Part shown: one piece after another, positions 36,972 through 46,146 of the stretch
Numbering within the stretch: the first letter of the stretch is position 1
Layout of the letters: every line of letters begins with the position of its first letter
Source of the DNA: Rhodoplanes serenus
GTDB lineage: Bacteria; Pseudomonadota; Alphaproteobacteria; Rhizobiales; Xanthobacteraceae
NCBI GenBank assembly: GCA_945893145.1
Contig: CAMDDZ010000036.1
Coordinates: 1-52,733, forward strand
DNA length: 52,733 nucleotides
Direction: 5' to 3'
Translations under genes and position numbers: made by a program
The notes under the pieces: model-generated
What the model was told of the DNA's origin: nothing
What the model saw: only the letters and a program-made list of their open reading frames with translations
Database searches by the model: none

Positions 36972-37928
36972 ATGCGCAGCTATCTCGACTTTGAAAAACC
37001 GGTGGCCGAGCTTGAGGCCAAGGTCGAGGAATTGCGTGCGATGGAGGCCGGCGGCAACGCGGTCGCCATCGCCGAGGACATCACGCGGCTCGAAACCAAG
37101 GCCGCGGACGCCCTCAAGGAGCTCTATTCGGAGCTCACGCCTTGGCAGAAGACGCAGGTGGCGCGCCACCCGCAGCGGCCGCACTGCCTCGACTACATCA
37201 GCGGCCTGATTGCCGAGTTCGTGCCGTTCGCAGGCGACCGCAAGTTCGGCGAGGACGAGGCGATCGTCGGCGGCTTCGGCCGCTTCCGCGGCGACAGCAT
37301 TTGCGTCATCGGACATGAGAAGGGCTCCAGCACCGAGAGCCGCCTCAAGCACAATTTCGGCATGGCGCGGCCGGAGGGCTATCGCAAGGCGGTGCGGCTC
37401 ATGGAGATGGCCGACCGCTTCGACATTCCGGTGCTGGCGCTCGTCGACACCGCAGGCGCCTATCCGGGCATCGGCGCAGAGGAACGCGGACAGGCCGAGG
37501 CGATCGCGCGATCGACCGACGCCTGTCTCAATCTCAGCGTGCCGAATATTGCGGTGATCCTGGGCGAAGGCGGATCGGGCGGCGCGATTGCGATCGCCAC
37601 TGCCAATCGCGTCATCATGCTGGAGCACTCGATCTACAGCGTGATCTCGCCGGAGGGCGCGGCTTCGATCCTGTGGCGCGACACCACCAAGGCGCAGGAC
37701 GCCGCCACCAACATGAAAATCACCGCGCAGGATCTCGAGCGCTTCGGCGTCATCGACAAGATCGTGACCGAACCTCTCGGTGGCGCCCACCGCGATCCGG
37801 CAGCCGCTGTCGCTGCAGCCGGGGAAGCCATCGCCGAGGCGCTCGCCGAACTCAAAGTGCTCGGCCGCGAAACTGTGCGCCGGCAGCGCCGCGACAAGTT
37901 CCTGGCGATCGGCCGGGGGCTCGATTAA
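36972..37928 (+). CDS. accA: Acetyl-CoA carboxylase carboxyltransferase subunit alpha
   Basis: The 318-residue subunit makes malonyl-CoA with AccD and biotinyl-AccB at the first step of fatty acid synthesis. Visible blocks: YLDFEKPVAELEAKVEEL at the N-terminus, RHPQRPHCLDYI, GDRKFGEDEAIVGGFGRF, the oxyanion-forming VDTAGAYPGIGAEERGQAEA and GEGGSGGAIAIA, then SVISPEGAASILWRD. Length is normal. No clear ribosome site before the ATG, but downstream of xerD as in many Rhizobiales. Cytosolic. Confidence 0.97.
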   Translation: MRSYLDFEKPVAELEAKVEELRAMEAGGNAVAIAEDITRLETKAADALKELYSELTPWQKTQVARHPQRPHCLDYISGLIAEFVPFAGDRKFGEDEAIVGGFGRFRGDSICVIGHEKGSSTESRLKHNFGMARPEGYRKAVRLMEMADRFDIPVLALVDTAGAYPGIGAEERGQAEAIARSTDACLNLSVPNIAVILGEGGSGGAIAIATANRVIMLEHSIYSVISPEGAASILWRDTTKAQDAATNMKITAQDLERFGVIDKIVTEPLGGAHRDPAAAVAAAGEAIAEALAELKVLGRETVRRQRRDKFLAIGRGLD

Positions 37929-38202
37929 CCAAGTCACACTCCGCCACAATTGCCGGCGATCACATTGCCGTCACAGGGAACCGTAGCTTTTCCCCCGAAT
38001 CGGCATTGCCCGAGGCAAATTCCTAAGAAACTCGATGGCCTTGGCCATAATTTTACCCTTCGTTCACTCTAGCCATGCTGAATCGCAACTTCGGCAAATC
38101 CGGCCGGCACTTGCGGTTCCGGCCTCGGGGGGTGATAACGAACCCTCGATCGTCTTGGGAAAGCCTACCTGGGGAAGCCTAACGGCTGGGGAGTATTGGC
38201 GT

Positions 38203-39792
38203 TTGACCCGTAGTCCGATCGTCCGCTTGCTCCTGATATCGGCTGCGTTCGCGGCGAGCCTTGCGCTTGCCGGCTGCGATACCGACAGCCTGCCGGTCAA
38301 CGACCGAGCCTCGCGGCCGCTGTCACCCAAAATGATCGCGGAATTCGAGCGGCTGAACATGGACAAGGAATCCGCAATCCTTATCCGCACCTTCAAGGAA
38401 GAAGCCGAACTCGAAGTCTGGAAGCAGGACCGCACCGGCCACTTCGCGCTGCTCAAGACCTATCCGATTTGCCGCTGGTCCGGCGAACTGGGTCCGAAGA
38501 TTAGAGAGGGAGATCGTCAGGCTCCGGAGGGCTTCTACACGATCAGTCCGGGCCAGATGAATCCGAGATCGCAATACTATCTGTCGTTCGATCTCGGCTA
38601 TCCCAACGCCTTCGATCGCGCCCACAACCGCACCGGCGCCAACCTGATGATCCACGGCGATTGCTCGTCGCGCGGTTGCTACTCGATGACTGACGAGCAG
38701 GTGTCGGAAATCTACGGGCTCGGCCGCGAGGCCTTCTTCGGCGGTCAGCGCTCCTTCCAGGTGCAGGCCTATCCGTTCCGGATGACGCCGCAGAATCTCG
38801 CCAAGCATCGCGGCAACCCAAACATGGCGTTCTGGAAGATGCTCAAGCAGGGCAACGACCATTTCGAGGTCACCCGGCTCGAGCCAAAGGTCAACGTCTG
38901 CGAGAAGCGTTACGTGTTCAACGCCGAAACGCCGGGCGACAGCTCGCGGCGGCCTTCCTTTAGCGCATCCGCCAAATGCCCGGTGTTTGAAGTGCCGCAG
39001 GACATCCTCGCCGCCGTGCAGGAGAAGCAGCGCAACGACGACCGCCAGGTTGCAACGCTGATCGCGCGCGGCACGCCGGCTGCGCCGGTGCGCATGAACA
39101 TCGATGGCGGCATGCATCCGGTGTTCGTCGAAGCCGTGAAGCGCAATCAAGTCGGCGTCCCGCCGACGCCGTTCTCGCTGGCGTCCGCGCCGGGAACCAT
39201 TCCGGCCACTGTCCGCCCGCCGCAGATTCCTGAGCTTGCCGACGCGCCGATCATGACCACAGGCACCACGCCTGCCCCGGTGCCTACAACCGATACGCCG
39301 GCGCCTACCAGCTATCAGGCGCCCCCGCAGGTCGCGTCTGCCGACAGCACGCAGCCGATCGCGCGGCCGCCGGGCAACAACGCCAACCTGTTCGGCAGCC
39401 TGTTCACGCCTGCGTCGAAGCCGGCCAACGACACTGGGCCGCTGGATCGCATGCGGAGCTTCATGGGCTTGCCGGGGTCGGAGCCTGCGGCGAAGCCGGC
39501 GGAAGCCGCCGTTCCTACCCCCAAGCCTAAGGCCAAGCCGGTCCGCCAGGCGAACACGGCACCGAACGGCGCGATCCGCCCGAAGCCTGTCGCAACCACG
39601 GCTGTGGCCACCACGCCAGTGGTCGCCACCAACAACACGCCAGCCGCCGCAACGCCTGCGCCCGCCGCGTGGCCGGCTGCGGCCCCGGCGCCCGCGGCCA
39701 AACCGGCGCAGCCTGCCAACACCGTCATGACGGGCGCACAGCCGGTGGTGCCGTCCCAAAACTTCGAGAACCGCTGGTCCGGCTTCCGCTAG
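38203..39792 (+). CDS. L,D-transpeptidase (YkuD/YafK type) lipoprotein
   Basis: The catalytic domain (about 60-280) shows KTYPICRWSGELGPK, APEGFYTISPGQMNP and the YkuD active-site signature MIHGDCSSRGCYSM, in which His and the final Cys are catalytic. The N-terminus LLLISAAFAASLALAGCDTD ends in a lipobox (LALAGC), so a lipoprotein anchored in the inner or outer membrane is predicted. I place the start at TTG 38203, with GGGGAG upstream, since it puts the lipobox at residue 20; the open frame runs back to 38035. The last 200 residues are Pro/Ala/Lys-rich and likely span the periplasm. Homologues of this class cross-link peptidoglycan or act on its stem peptides. Confidence 0.87.
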   Translation: MTRSPIVRLLLISAAFAASLALAGCDTDSLPVNDRASRPLSPKMIAEFERLNMDKESAILIRTFKEEAELEVWKQDRTGHFALLKTYPICRWSGELGPKIREGDRQAPEGFYTISPGQMNPRSQYYLSFDLGYPNAFDRAHNRTGANLMIHGDCSSRGCYSMTDEQVSEIYGLGREAFFGGQRSFQVQAYPFRMTPQNLAKHRGNPNMAFWKMLKQGNDHFEVTRLEPKVNVCEKRYVFNAETPGDSSRRPSFSASAKCPVFEVPQDILAAVQEKQRNDDRQVATLIARGTPAAPVRMNIDGGMHPVFVEAVKRNQVGVPPTPFSLASAPGTIPATVRPPQIPELADAPIMTTGTTPAPVPTTDTPAPTSYQAPPQVASADSTQPIARPPGNNANLFGSLFTPASKPANDTGPLDRMRSFMGLPGSEPAAKPAEAAVPTPKPKAKPVRQANTAPNGAIRPKPVATTAVATTPVVATNNTPAAATPAPAAWPAAAPAPAAKPAQPANTVMTGAQPVVPSQNFENRWSGFR

Positions 39793-39821
39793 ACCGCGTT
39801 TTCAGCAGCCAGCAAAAAGCA

Positions 39822-39855
39822 AAATCGCCGGGATCATTCCCGGCGATTTCGTTTT
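39822..39855. terminator. Bidirectional intrinsic terminator
   Basis: A perfect 12-bp stem, aaatcgccggga / tcccggcgattt with loop tcat, followed by cgtttt on the plus strand and preceded by an A-rich run on the other. It lies between the convergent transpeptidase and secA genes. Confidence 0.85.
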
Positions 39856-39877
39856 CATTGATGGAGCGCGTGCAGCG

Positions 39878-42700
39878 TCAGGCGTAGCGGCCGTGACAGT
39901 GCTTGTACTTCTTGCCCGAGCCGCAGGGGCAGGCCTCGTTGCGTCCGACCTTGCCCCAGGTCGTGGGGTCGTTCGGCTTGCGCGCCACCGGAGCAGCCTT
40001 CACGCCGCCGCCAATGCCGTGCCGCGCCAGAGTCTCGGCGCCCGCCGCAGCCAACGCCATCTCGTCCTCTCCGGTGACTGGATCGGCATGGAAGGCCTGC
40101 ATCGGCGGCAGCGCAGCAGACGTCTCCGGCTGCTGCTGCACGATCTCGACCCGCATCAATTGTGCGGTCACGGATTCGCGCAGGCTCTGCGTCATGGCCT
40201 CGAACAGGCTGAACGCCTCGGCCTTGTATTCGTTGAGTGGATCACGCTGGCCATAGCCACGCAGATGAATGACCTGCCGCAGGTGCTCCAGCATGAGCAG
40301 ATGCTCGCGCCAGAGATGATCGAGCGTCTGCAGCAGAATCGTCTTCTCGACGTAGCGCAGCACCTCCGGGCCCCATTGCGCGACTTTCCCCGCCATGTGC
40401 TCGTCAGCCTTGCGGGTGACGCGCTCAAGCAGATCGTCGTCCGCGATGCCCTCTTCCTTGGCCCATTGATCGACCGGCAGATCGAGGCCGAGCACGCGCG
40501 TCAGCTCGGTCTTGAGACCCGCCACATCCCACTGCTCCGGATAGGCGTTCTCCGGCACGTGCTTGGCGATCAGGTCGCCGATCACATCGTGGCGCATGTC
40601 GGTGATGGTTTCGGCCACCGTCTCGTCCTTCATCAGCTCGACGCGCTGCTCGAAGATCACCTTGCGCTGGTCGTTCATCACGTTGTCGTACTTGAGAATG
40701 TTCTTGCGGATGTCGAAGTTGCGCGCCTCGACCTTCTGCTGTGCCTTCTCGAGCGCCTTGTTGATCCAGGGATGAACGATGGCCTCGTTCTCCTTGAGCC
40801 CGAGCTTCTGCAACATTCCATCAAGCTTGTCGGAGCCGAAGATGCGCATCAGATCGTCTTCGAGCGACAGGAAGAACTTGGAGCGGCCGGGATCGCCCTG
40901 GCGGCCGGAACGGCCGCGGAGCTGATTGTCGATGCGGCGGCTCTCGTGCCGCTCGGTGCCGAGCACGAACAGGCCGCCGGCGTTGAGCGCCTTCTGCTTG
41001 AGGCGCGCCACCTGCTCGCGGATCTCGGCGGCGCGCGGGTGCTTGTCGCGCTCGCCCCAGTCGGCAATGTCGGCGAGCTCTTGACGGATGCGCATGTCGG
41101 CGTTGCCGCCGAGCTGAATGTCGGTGCCGCGGCCTGCCATGTTGGTCGCAATCGTGATCGCGCCCGGCACACCGGCCTGCGAGACGATGAAGGCTTCCTG
41201 CTCGTGATAGCGCGCGTTCAGGATGGCAAACACCTTGGTCTTCATGGCGCCGTCGTCGCCCGAGTAGAGCGCCGCAAAAGCGTTCGGGTCGGTGAAGTCG
41301 TGCTGCTCCCAGCCTTGCTGGCGCAACAGCTCGGCGATCTTTTCGGACTTTTCGATCGAGGTCGTGCCGACCAGCACGGGCTGGCCCTTGATCTTGCACT
41401 CTTCGATCAGCGTGATGATGGCGCGGTATTTCTCGGCTGCCGTGCGATAGACCTCGTCGTCCTGGTCGTCGCGGATCATCGGCAGGTTGGTCGGCACCTC
41501 GATCACTTCGAGGTTGTAGATGTCCATGAACTCGTCGGCTTCCGTGAGCGCCGTGCCGGTCATGCCGGCAAGCTTCTCGTACATGCGGAAGTAGTTCTGG
41601 AACGTGATCGAGGCGAGCGTCTGGTTCTCAGGCTGGATCGGCTGGTGCTCTTTGGCCTCCAGCGCCTGGTGCAGGCCTTCCGAATAGCGCCGGCCCGGCA
41701 TCATGCGGCCGGTAAATTCGTCGATGATGACGACCTCGCCGTTGCGCACGATGTAGTCCTTGTCGCGCTGGAACAGCTTATGCGCGCGGAGCGCCTGATT
41801 GATGTGATGCACGACCGAGACGTTTTCGACGTCGTAGAGCGAATCCGATTTGAGCTGCCCGGCCGCCTTGAGCCGCTGCTCCATCTTCTCCATGCCGGCT
41901 TCGGTCAGCGATACCGCGCGCTGTTTCTCGTCGACGTCGTAATCGGTCTTGTCGAGGTCGAGGATGAAGGTGTCGATCGTGTTGTAGAAGTCGGAGCGAT
42001 CGTCGAGCGGACCTGAAATGATCAGCGGGGTGCGGGCCTCGTCGATCAGGATGGAGTCCACCTCATCGACGATGGCGAAGATGTGTCCGCGCTGCACCAT
42101 CTCCTGCAGGCTCATCTTCATGTTGTCGCGCAGATAGTCGAAGCCGAGTTCGTTGTTGGTGCCGTAGGTGACGTCGCAGTCGTAAGCGGTCTTGCGCTGC
42201 TCGTCGTCGAGGCCGTGCACGATCACGCCGACCTTCAGGCCGAGGAACGTGTAGATCTGGCCCATCCATTCGGAGTCGCGCTTGGCGAGATAGTCGTTGA
42301 CGGTGACGACGTGGACGCCACGGCCGGCGATCGCGTTGAGATAGACCGGCAGCGTCGCAACCAGCGTCTTGCCTTCGCCGGTCTTCATCTCGGAGATGCG
42401 GCCCTCGTGCAGGATCATGCCGCCGATCATCTGCATGTCGAAGTGCCGCTGGCCGATCGCACGCTTGGCCGCCTCGCGCACGGTTGCGAAGGCCGGCACC
42501 AGGATGTCGTCGAGCGATTTACCGTCGGCGACCTCCTTTTTGAACTGCTCGGTGCGCGCGCGCAGCGCGTCGTCGGTGAGCTTCTTCAGCTCCGGCTCCA
42601 GCGCATTGATCTCGTCGACCCGCGGCTGATACTTGCGGATGCGCCGGTCGTTGGAGGAGCCGAAAAACTTGCGGGCGACACTGCCGAGCATTGCGTTCAA
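39878..42700 (-). CDS. secA: Protein translocase ATPase SecA
   Basis: The 940-residue motor drives unfolded preproteins through SecYEG. It has Walker [15 protein letters not shown], the DEAD box [16 protein letters not shown], the preprotein cross-linking domain, [20 protein letters not shown] with motif [15 protein letters not shown], and the C-terminal zinc-binding SEC-C motif [16 protein letters not shown]. All ATPase motifs are intact. The start [19 protein letters not shown] is standard. A near-consensus promoter lies about 112 bp upstream at 42812-42840. Confidence 0.98.
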   Translation of the reverse strand: MNAMLGSVARKFFGSSNDRRIRKYQPRVDEINALEPELKKLTDDALRARTEQFKKEVADGKSLDDILVPAFATVREAAKRAIGQRHFDMQMIGGMILHEGRISEMKTGEGKTLVATLPVYLNAIAGRGVHVVTVNDYLAKRDSEWMGQIYTFLGLKVGVIVHGLDDEQRKTAYDCDVTYGTNNELGFDYLRDNMKMSLQEMVQRGHIFAIVDEVDSILIDEARTPLIISGPLDDRSDFYNTIDTFILDLDKTDYDVDEKQRAVSLTEAGMEKMEQRLKAAGQLKSDSLYDVENVSVVHHINQALRAHKLFQRDKDYIVRNGEVVIIDEFTGRMMPGRRYSEGLHQALEAKEHQPIQPENQTLASITFQNYFRMYEKLAGMTGTALTEADEFMDIYNLEVIEVPTNLPMIRDDQDDEVYRTAAEKYRAIITLIEECKIKGQPVLVGTTSIEKSEKIAELLRQQGWEQHDFTDPNAFAALYSGDDGAMKTKVFAILNARYHEQEAFIVSQAGVPGAITIATNMAGRGTDIQLGGNADMRIRQELADIADWGERDKHPRAAEIREQVARLKQKALNAGGLFVLGTERHESRRIDNQLRGRSGRQGDPGRSKFFLSLEDDLMRIFGSDKLDGMLQKLGLKENEAIVHPWINKALEKAQQKVEARNFDIRKNILKYDNVMNDQRKVIFEQRVELMKDETVAETITDMRHDVIGDLIAKHVPENAYPEQWDVAGLKTELTRVLGLDLPVDQWAKEEGIADDDLLERVTRKADEHMAGKVAQWGPEVLRYVEKTILLQTLDHLWREHLLMLEHLRQVIHLRGYGQRDPLNEYKAEAFSLFEAMTQSLRESVTAQLMRVEIVQQQPETSAALPPMQAFHADPVTGEDEMALAAAGAETLARHGIGGGVKAAPVARKPNDPTTWGKVGRNEACPCGSGKKYKHCHGRYA

Positions 42701-42811
42701 ATCCTTGACTTAAGGCCAGCCAGCGAGGCGGCCACCCATGAGGAATTGCGGCACTTCTCGGGCAATTGCAACGGGATAGCCATCATCGAGGAGAACCGCA
42801 CGGGCTTTCGA

Positions 42812-42840
42812 GACATAGGAGGGGGTCTAAGCCTTGTCAA
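42812..42840 (-). promoter_or_regulatory. Putative sigma-70 promoter of secA
   Basis: On the minus strand, TTGACA (42840-42835) and TATGTC (42817-42812) are separated by exactly 17 nt. The distance from the -10 hexamer to the secA ATG is 111 nt, implying a leader of about 100 nt. The rest of the 42701-42999 gap holds no gene or repeat that I can support. Confidence 0.6.
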
Positions 42841-42999
42841 TTAGTGTGCTTTTGGCGGCCGGACGTTCAAACGAAAACGAAATTTCACGCCATCGTCAAC
42901 GGCACCGCACATTCTGGCATTGCCAAGGGAAAGCGTTTGCGCGACAAGTCGCCGCCCTTCCGCCCCCCGGTGGACCGACCCCTTGCCAAGGAATTCGTC

Positions 43000-43863
43000 A
43001 TGAAGAGATACCCCGACACCAGCCTTGCTTCGGCACCCGCTGCACGGGGCCGGCGCATCGGCGCGCTTGGGCTGGTCGCCGCCGCCCTGATGCTCGCACT
43101 CGCCTCGGTTCCGGCGCCGGCGCAGGACGATCCGCTGATCGCGCGCATCAACGGCGTGGAAGTCCGGCAGAGCGATCTCACGCTCGCCGAGGAAGACCTC
43201 GGCCAGAATATCCCGCCGCAGATCACCGGCGACGCGCGGCGCGATTATATCGTCGCCTACATCACCGACATCATCCTGGTCGCCAAGGCGGCCGAGGCCA
43301 AGAAGGTCGCCGACACCAAGGACTTCAAAACCCGCTTCGGATTTCTGCGCAACAAGCTCCTGATGGAATTGATGATGCAATCGGAGGCCAAGGCTTCGGT
43401 GACCGACGCCGCGATGCGCGCCGTCTATGCGGATGCGGTCAAGACGATGGCAACCGAACAAGAGGTGCGTGCGCGCCACATCCTGGTGCCGACCGAGAAG
43501 GAAGCGCAGGCGATCCTTGCCGAGATCAAGAAGGGCACCGACTTCGCCGAACTCGCCAAGCAAAAATCAAAGGATCCGGGTGCTGCGGCCGAAGGCGGCG
43601 ATCTCGGCTATTTCACCAAGGAGCAGATGGTCCCAGAATTTGCCGAGGTCGCCTTCAAACTCGAGAAGGGCCAGCTCTCCGAGCCGGTGAAAACCCAGTT
43701 CGGCTGGCACATCATCAAAGTCGAGGACAAGCGTGCGAAGCCGGTGCCGGAGTTCGAGAAGGTCAAGGACCAGATCGAGACCTTCGTGATGCGTAAGTCG
43801 CAAGCCGATTTCATCACCAAGCTGCGCACCGCCGCCAAGATCGAGCGGCTCGACAAAAAGTAA
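43000..43863 (+). CDS. Parvulin-type peptidyl-prolyl isomerase (PpiC/SurA-like)
   Basis: The 287-residue protein has a signal peptide (GALGLVAAALMLALASVPAPAQ), an N-terminal SurA-like helical region (about 35-130; LIARINGVEVRQSDLTLAEE), a parvulin domain (about 150-245; RARHILVPTEKEAQAIL, then GGDLGYFTKEQMVPEF and FGWHIIKVEDKR) and a C-terminal helix that packs with the N-terminal one. It is a periplasmic foldase. AAGGA lies 8 nt before the ATG at 43000; the frame is open to 42766 but the upstream part is not protein-like. Divergent from secA, with which it makes functional sense in export. Confidence 0.93.
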   Translation: MKRYPDTSLASAPAARGRRIGALGLVAAALMLALASVPAPAQDDPLIARINGVEVRQSDLTLAEEDLGQNIPPQITGDARRDYIVAYITDIILVAKAAEAKKVADTKDFKTRFGFLRNKLLMELMMQSEAKASVTDAAMRAVYADAVKTMATEQEVRARHILVPTEKEAQAILAEIKKGTDFAELAKQKSKDPGAAAEGGDLGYFTKEQMVPEFAEVAFKLEKGQLSEPVKTQFGWHIIKVEDKRAKPVPEFEKVKDQIETFVMRKSQADFITKLRTAAKIERLDKK

Positions 43864-43896
43864 TCGCTCCATCACGGAATATCGTGGTCATACCGT

Positions 43897-43957
43897 CATC
43901 GCCGGGCATAGCCGTCCGAAGGACGGCGTCGCTTCGCTCGCCTATGTCCCGGCGATT
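43897..43957. repeat. Palindromic repeat between ppiC and argJ
   Basis: Outer arms atcgccgggcata and tatgtcccggcgat pair with a one-base bulge; an inner ccgtcc-gaa-ggacgg hairpin and a gcttcgctcgc stretch lie between. It starts about 30 bp after the ppiC stop codon and may act as a transcript-stabilising or terminating structure. Confidence 0.6.
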
Positions 43958-43998
43958 TCGTTTGGGCACGGACCACAGTCACCCAATAAGGTGTCATC

Positions 43999-45240
43999 AT
44001 GGCTGCCTCGGTCTCTCCCCTCGCCCCGAAATCCGTCCCCGACATGCCGGTGGTCGAAGGCGTAAAGCTCGCGACCGCCGCAGCCGGCATCAAATACCGC
44101 GACCGCACTGACGTGCTGCTGGTGCTGCTCGATCCCGGCACCGTAGCGGCCGGCGTGTTCACCAAATCGAAATGCCCGTCCGCGCCGGTCGAGTGGTGCC
44201 GCGCCAATCTCAAAGGCGCCAAGCCGCGCGCGCTGGTGGTCAATTCAGGCAATGCCAATGCGTTCACCGGCAAGACCGGACGGCAGGCCTGCGCGTTCAC
44301 GGCGCAGATCGCGGCGCGCGTGATCGGCTGCAAGCCCAGCGATGTGTTCCTCGCCTCCACCGGCGTCATCGGTGAGCCACTGAAGGCGCAGGCGTTCGAC
44401 GGCGTCATGGACGCTCTGGTGAGCGGAGCGAAGCCCGAGCCGTGGCTCGATGCCGCCAAAGCGATCATGACCACCGACACCTTCCCGAAGGTCGCAACCG
44501 CCCGCACCAGCATCGGCAAGGCCACCGTCACCATCAACGGTATGGCCAAGGGTGCCGGCATGATCGCGCCCGACATGGCGACCATGCTGTCCTTCGTGTT
44601 CACCGACGCGCCGATCGGCTCCCGTGCGTTGCAGAAACTTTTGAGCGACGGCGTCGCCGACAGCTTCAACGCCGTGACCATCGACGGCGATACATCGACG
44701 TCCGATACGCTGATGGCGTTCGCGACCGGCGCAGCCGCAAAGCGTGGCGCGCCCAAGATCGCCAACCCAGGCGATCCGCGCCTGCGCGGCTTCCGCAACG
44801 CCTTGCAGATGGTGTTGTGCGACCTCGCCGAGCAGGTGGCGCGCGACGGCGAAGGCGCGCGCAAGCTCGTCGAGATCCAGATCGAGGGCGCGGTATCGAA
44901 AAAGTCCGCGCGGCGGATCGCCATGTCGATCGCCAACTCGCCGCTGGTGAAGACCGCAATCGCCGGCGAGGACGCGAACTGGGGCCGCGTGGTGATGGCA
45001 GTCGGCAAGGCCGGCGAACCGGCCGACCGCGACAAGCTGTCGATCTGGTTCAACGACATCCGCGTTGCGCATAAGGGCGCGCGCGACCCGGCCTATGACG
45101 AGGCCACCGTCTCGCAGGCGATGAAGAGTTCTAACATCTCGCTGAAGGTGGCGCTCGGGCTCGGCCGCGGCAAAGACCGCGTGCTGACCTGCGATCTCAC
45201 CAAGGAATACGTCGCGATCAACGGCGACTACCGCTCCTGA
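43999..45240 (+). CDS. argJ: Bifunctional ornithine acetyltransferase/N-acetylglutamate synthase
   Basis: The 413-residue precursor is autocleaved into alpha and beta chains before the Thr of the [13 protein letters not shown] motif, here [14 protein letters not shown] (Thr about residue 195). Other conserved blocks: [37 protein letters not shown] and [13 protein letters not shown]. It transfers acetyl from N-acetylornithine to glutamate (cyclic arginine pathway) and may use acetyl-CoA. AAGG lies 8 nt upstream of the ATG. Its stop codon is followed directly by a palindromic element. Confidence 0.97.
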   Translation: MAASVSPLAPKSVPDMPVVEGVKLATAAAGIKYRDRTDVLLVLLDPGTVAAGVFTKSKCPSAPVEWCRANLKGAKPRALVVNSGNANAFTGKTGRQACAFTAQIAARVIGCKPSDVFLASTGVIGEPLKAQAFDGVMDALVSGAKPEPWLDAAKAIMTTDTFPKVATARTSIGKATVTINGMAKGAGMIAPDMATMLSFVFTDAPIGSRALQKLLSDGVADSFNAVTIDGDTSTSDTLMAFATGAAAKRGAPKIANPGDPRLRGFRNALQMVLCDLAEQVARDGEGARKLVEIQIEGAVSKKSARRIAMSIANSPLVKTAIAGEDANWGRVVMAVGKAGEPADRDKLSIWFNDIRVAHKGARDPAYDEATVSQAMKSSNISLKVALGLGRGKDRVLTCDLTKEYVAINGDYRS

Positions 45241-45315
45241 CTAGTGTCCCGGACCCGAAGTTCGCACGATTGCTCAGCAGTCGCTTTGCGAACTTCGGGT
45301 CCAAAGGGACACTAG
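45241..45315. repeat. Palindromic element A (ctagtgtc ends)
   Basis: Left arm ctagtgtcccggacccgaag plus ttcgca pairs with the right arm over 26 bp; a 3-nt AAA bulge lies in the right arm only. It begins on the base after the argJ stop codon. Related to element B in 45329-45404. Confidence 0.85.
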
Positions 45316-45328
45316 CAACATAAGGCTT

Positions 45329-45404
45329 CTAGTGTCGCTTTGGTTCGGAAGTTCGCTTCGGAGCAAGCTGAGAACTCAGGCGAACTTCCGAACCGCGACA
45401 CTAG
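45329..45404. repeat. Palindromic element B (ctagtgtc ends, inverted)
   Basis: The left arm ctagtgtcgcttt then ggttcggaagttcgc pairs with gcgaacttccgaacc then gcgacactag; here the 3-nt TTT bulge is in the left arm, so it is an inverted relative of element A. Only 13 nt separate the two. Confidence 0.85.
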
Positions 45405-45509
45405 CGGCACTGCCGTTAGGTTCTTGTTAACCAGAGCGGCAAAGCCGAGACTTTATTCAATTGCATTGAAACGCCCTTAACTGGGCATTGCATAGGTTCG
45501 GGACCGGCC

Positions 45510-45914
45510 GTGAGCGTCAATCTCGTACTCGTTGTCGCTTGCGCCCTCGTCGATCCTGACGGACGCGTGCTGCTGACCGAGCGTCCCCCCGGCAAGACGA
45601 TGGCAGGCCTGTGGGAGTTCCCTGGCGGGAAGGTCGAGGCCGGCGAGCGGCCGGAGCAATCGCTGATCCGGGAACTACAGGAGGAACTGGGAATTCAGGT
45701 GAGAGAGCCGTGTTTGGCGCCACTCACCTTCGCGAGCCACGGATACCCGAATTTCCATCTCCTGATGCCACTCTATGTCTGCCGGCGCTGGGAGGGGACA
45801 GTGACCGCGAACGAAGGACAAAAGCTTGCCTGGGTCCGGCCGAACCGGCTCAGAGATTACAAGATGCCCCCGGCGGACGAGCCGCTGGTCGCGCATTTGA
45901 TGACGCTGCTGTGA
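45510..45914 (+). CDS. mutT: Nudix hydrolase, MutT-like 8-oxo-dGTP diphosphatase
   Basis: The 134-residue protein starts at GTG 45510 and has VVACALVDPDGRVLLTERPP, a complete Nudix box GGKVEAGERPEQSLIRELQE followed by EL, and late WEGTVTANEGQKLAWVRP typical of MutT. It removes oxidised dGTP from the nucleotide pool. Length matches MutT. It follows argJ after the paired palindromic elements and has its own upstream AT-rich stretch near 45420-45490, although no good promoter hexamers were found. Cytosolic. Confidence 0.9.
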   Translation: MSVNLVLVVACALVDPDGRVLLTERPPGKTMAGLWEFPGGKVEAGERPEQSLIRELQEELGIQVREPCLAPLTFASHGYPNFHLLMPLYVCRRWEGTVTANEGQKLAWVRPNRLRDYKMPPADEPLVAHLMTLL

Positions 45915-45930
45915 GACAGGATGTCAGGTT

Positions 45931-46125
45931 ATGAAGCTCGAAGTGATTTGCTCGACCGCTGTCCGCCACTTCGACCGTTTTTGCGCCGATGAGAATGGCG
46001 GCACCGCCATCGAATATGCGCTGGTTGCCTCCGGTGTCGGCGCCGCAATCGCCGCAACGATCTGGCAGCTCGGTTCGGGCGTGGCGAGCTTCTACCAGAC
46101 GCTGGCCGGGTTGTTGCCTGGCTAA
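45931..46125 (+). CDS. Flp/Fap family type IVb pilin
   Basis: The 64-residue prepilin has a leader ending in DENGG and a pilin helix TAIEYALVASGVGAAIAATI; the Gly before TAIEY is the expected prepilin peptidase site and Glu-Tyr is the Flp signature. The mature peptide of about 40 residues would assemble into a tight-adherence pilus. It lies 16 bp downstream of mutT. No tad/cpa secretion genes lie in the window, so it depends on a machinery encoded elsewhere. Confidence 0.88.
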   Translation: MKLEVICSTAVRHFDRFCADENGGTAIEYALVASGVGAAIAATIWQLGSGVASFYQTLAGLLPG

Positions 46126-46146
46126 CCCCGGCGATCGCCGGCCGCT

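Noticed and set aside
38323..39759. A 478-codon minus-strand frame opposite the L,D-transpeptidase
   Set aside because: Arg-rich shadow of a gene with an intact active-site signature.
39893..42016. A 707-codon plus-strand open frame opposite secA
   Set aside because: Antisense shadow of secA, no recognisable motif.
45241..45404. CRISPR-like repeat structure
   Set aside because: Only two units, each a palindrome, in opposite orientation and with no spacers; not a CRISPR array.
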